From Alphaproteobacteria bacterium (GTDB lineage Bacteria > Pseudomonadota > Alphaproteobacteria > Micropepsales > Micropepsaceae): a stretch of 7,388 nucleotides of DNA. Below the pieces are notes generated by a model that saw nothing but the letters and a program-made list of their open reading frames with translations, was not told where the DNA came from and ran no database searches. This document shows positions 7,014 through 7,388 of this stretch, piece after piece; within the stretch, counting starts at the first letter, position 1, and each line of letters opens with the position of its first letter. The translations under genes and the position numbers were made by a program. The stretch lies in the NCBI GenBank assembly GCA_028869355.1, contig JAGWSK010000371.1:1-7388 (forward strand), given 5' to 3'.

Positions 7014-7388
7014 GTGAGTGCTGTTAATTTTGCGAGTCTGACGGCTGGTCTGCTCGCCCGCAAGGGCGAGGCCGAACCGTCGCCGGTCATGCCATCGGAG
7101 GTATTCCCCTTTGCGCAACGCGTTGCGCCTGCTCGGGTTGACGCGCTTATTCCTGTGGGGCCAACGCCTCAACGCAAGCGGCGCGAATTGCCCGCTGAGT
7201 CCACAGTCGCCGATATATCGGCAAAACCGCGCCGGATGTTCGTGCAGCTATCGGCGAAGGAATACGAGGCTCTGGGTTTGGTAGCGGTCAAAAGAGGCAC
7301 CACGCCGCAGCGTCTGCTGCGCAAGGTGCTCCACGACTTTCTCGTTGTATTCATCGAGGAGTGCGACGGCTCCTGCCCTTGCATCCGA
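7014..7388 (+). CDS. Ribbon-helix-helix (CopG/ParG-like) partner of ParA, 3' end outside the window
   Basis: The frame is open from GTG 7014 to the last base (125 codons, no stop), so the gene is incomplete. AGGA (7001-7004) sits 9 nt before the GTG and overlaps the end of parA, which indicates cotranscription. Residues 1-72 are polar, Pro/Arg-rich and probably flexible, starting with a LTAGLLARKGEAEP segment. Residues 73-116 fit a ribbon-helix-helix: a strand RRMFVQLS (73-80), helix A AKEYEALGLVAVKRG (81-95), the TTP turn, and helix B QRLLRKVLHDFLVVFIEE (99-116). Three Cys follow close together (117, 121, 123). A flexible tail plus C-terminal RHH downstream of a ParA resembles ParG of ParF-ParG partition systems, where it binds the centromere and represses the operon. 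I do not recognise a specific named family; the RHH call is from pattern, without a search. Confidence 0.7.
   Translation, partial: MSAVNFASLTAGLLARKGEAEPSPVMPSEVFPFAQRVAPARVDALIPVGPTPQRKRRELPAESTVADISAKPRRMFVQLSAKEYEALGLVAVKRGTTPQRLLRKVLHDFLVVFIEECDGSCPCIR
7113..7128. repeat. Perfect 16-bp palindrome inside the RHH gene
   Basis: GCGCAACGCGTTGCGC equals its own reverse complement across 16 bp, and the flanking bases do not extend it. It lies in the coding region for the flexible N-terminal part of the RHH protein (residues ~34-39). It could be a protein-binding site, for example for the partition proteins, or a chance result of GC-rich coding sequence. Confidence 0.6.

Noticed and set aside
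6748..7017. An 89-codon + strand frame overlapping the parA tail
   Set aside because: Considered as a sign of a frameshift in parA, but its translation shows no ParA-like or other recognisable sequence, and the parA frame itself runs cleanly to the stop before the RHH gene.
7169..7384. A 71-codon - strand frame at the window end
   Set aside because: It is the antisense shadow of the RHH gene, which has a ribosome site, operon context and a fold-like pattern.

Overview
The window carries most of a Tad (tight adherence, Flp-type) pilus assembly operon followed by a small ParA plus ribbon-helix-helix gene pair. Every convincing gene is on the + strand. The base composition is moderately GC-rich, with strong G/C preference at third codon positions in the pilus genes. 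The gene order cpaC-cpaD-cpaE-cpaF-tadB-tadC and the CpaD and CpaE sequence types point to an alphaproteobacterium, most like Hyphomicrobiales and relatives. The exact order or genus cannot be fixed from the sequence alone.

Layout: 2-241 is the 3' end of cpaC (outer-membrane secretin). 253-942 is cpaD (lipoprotein). 943-1104 is a 168-nt spacer up to the ATG of cpaE, with a weak hairpin. 1111-2376 is cpaE (receiver-like domain fused to a MinD/ParA-like domain). 2381-3823 is cpaF (secretion ATPase). 3843-4787 is tadB and 4792-5769 is tadC (inner-membrane platform). The cpaE-cpaF-tadB-tadC genes are separated by only 4-19 nt and are almost certainly cotranscribed. No tadD-type TPR gene follows tadC in this window.

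After a 284-nt intergenic region containing two imperfect inverted repeats comes a ParA-family ATPase (6054-7007) with an intact deviant Walker A and a long Pro-rich C-terminal tail. Six nucleotides later a GTG-started gene (7014 to the window end, incomplete) encodes a flexible N-terminal region followed by a ribbon-helix-helix fold. ParA without an N-terminal HTH plus a small RHH partner is the architecture of type Ib partition modules such as ParF-ParG.

How they work together: CpaF powers pilin polymerisation through the TadB/TadC platform, CpaC with CpaD forms the outer-membrane exit, and CpaE is the localisation/assembly factor. The ParA-RHH pair could be a partition cassette of the replicon, or an orphan ParA positioning system beside the pilus locus. 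The most interesting points are that pair, a perfect 16-bp palindrome inside the RHH gene, inverted repeats upstream of parA, the ParA tail, and loss of both Walker A lysines in CpaE.
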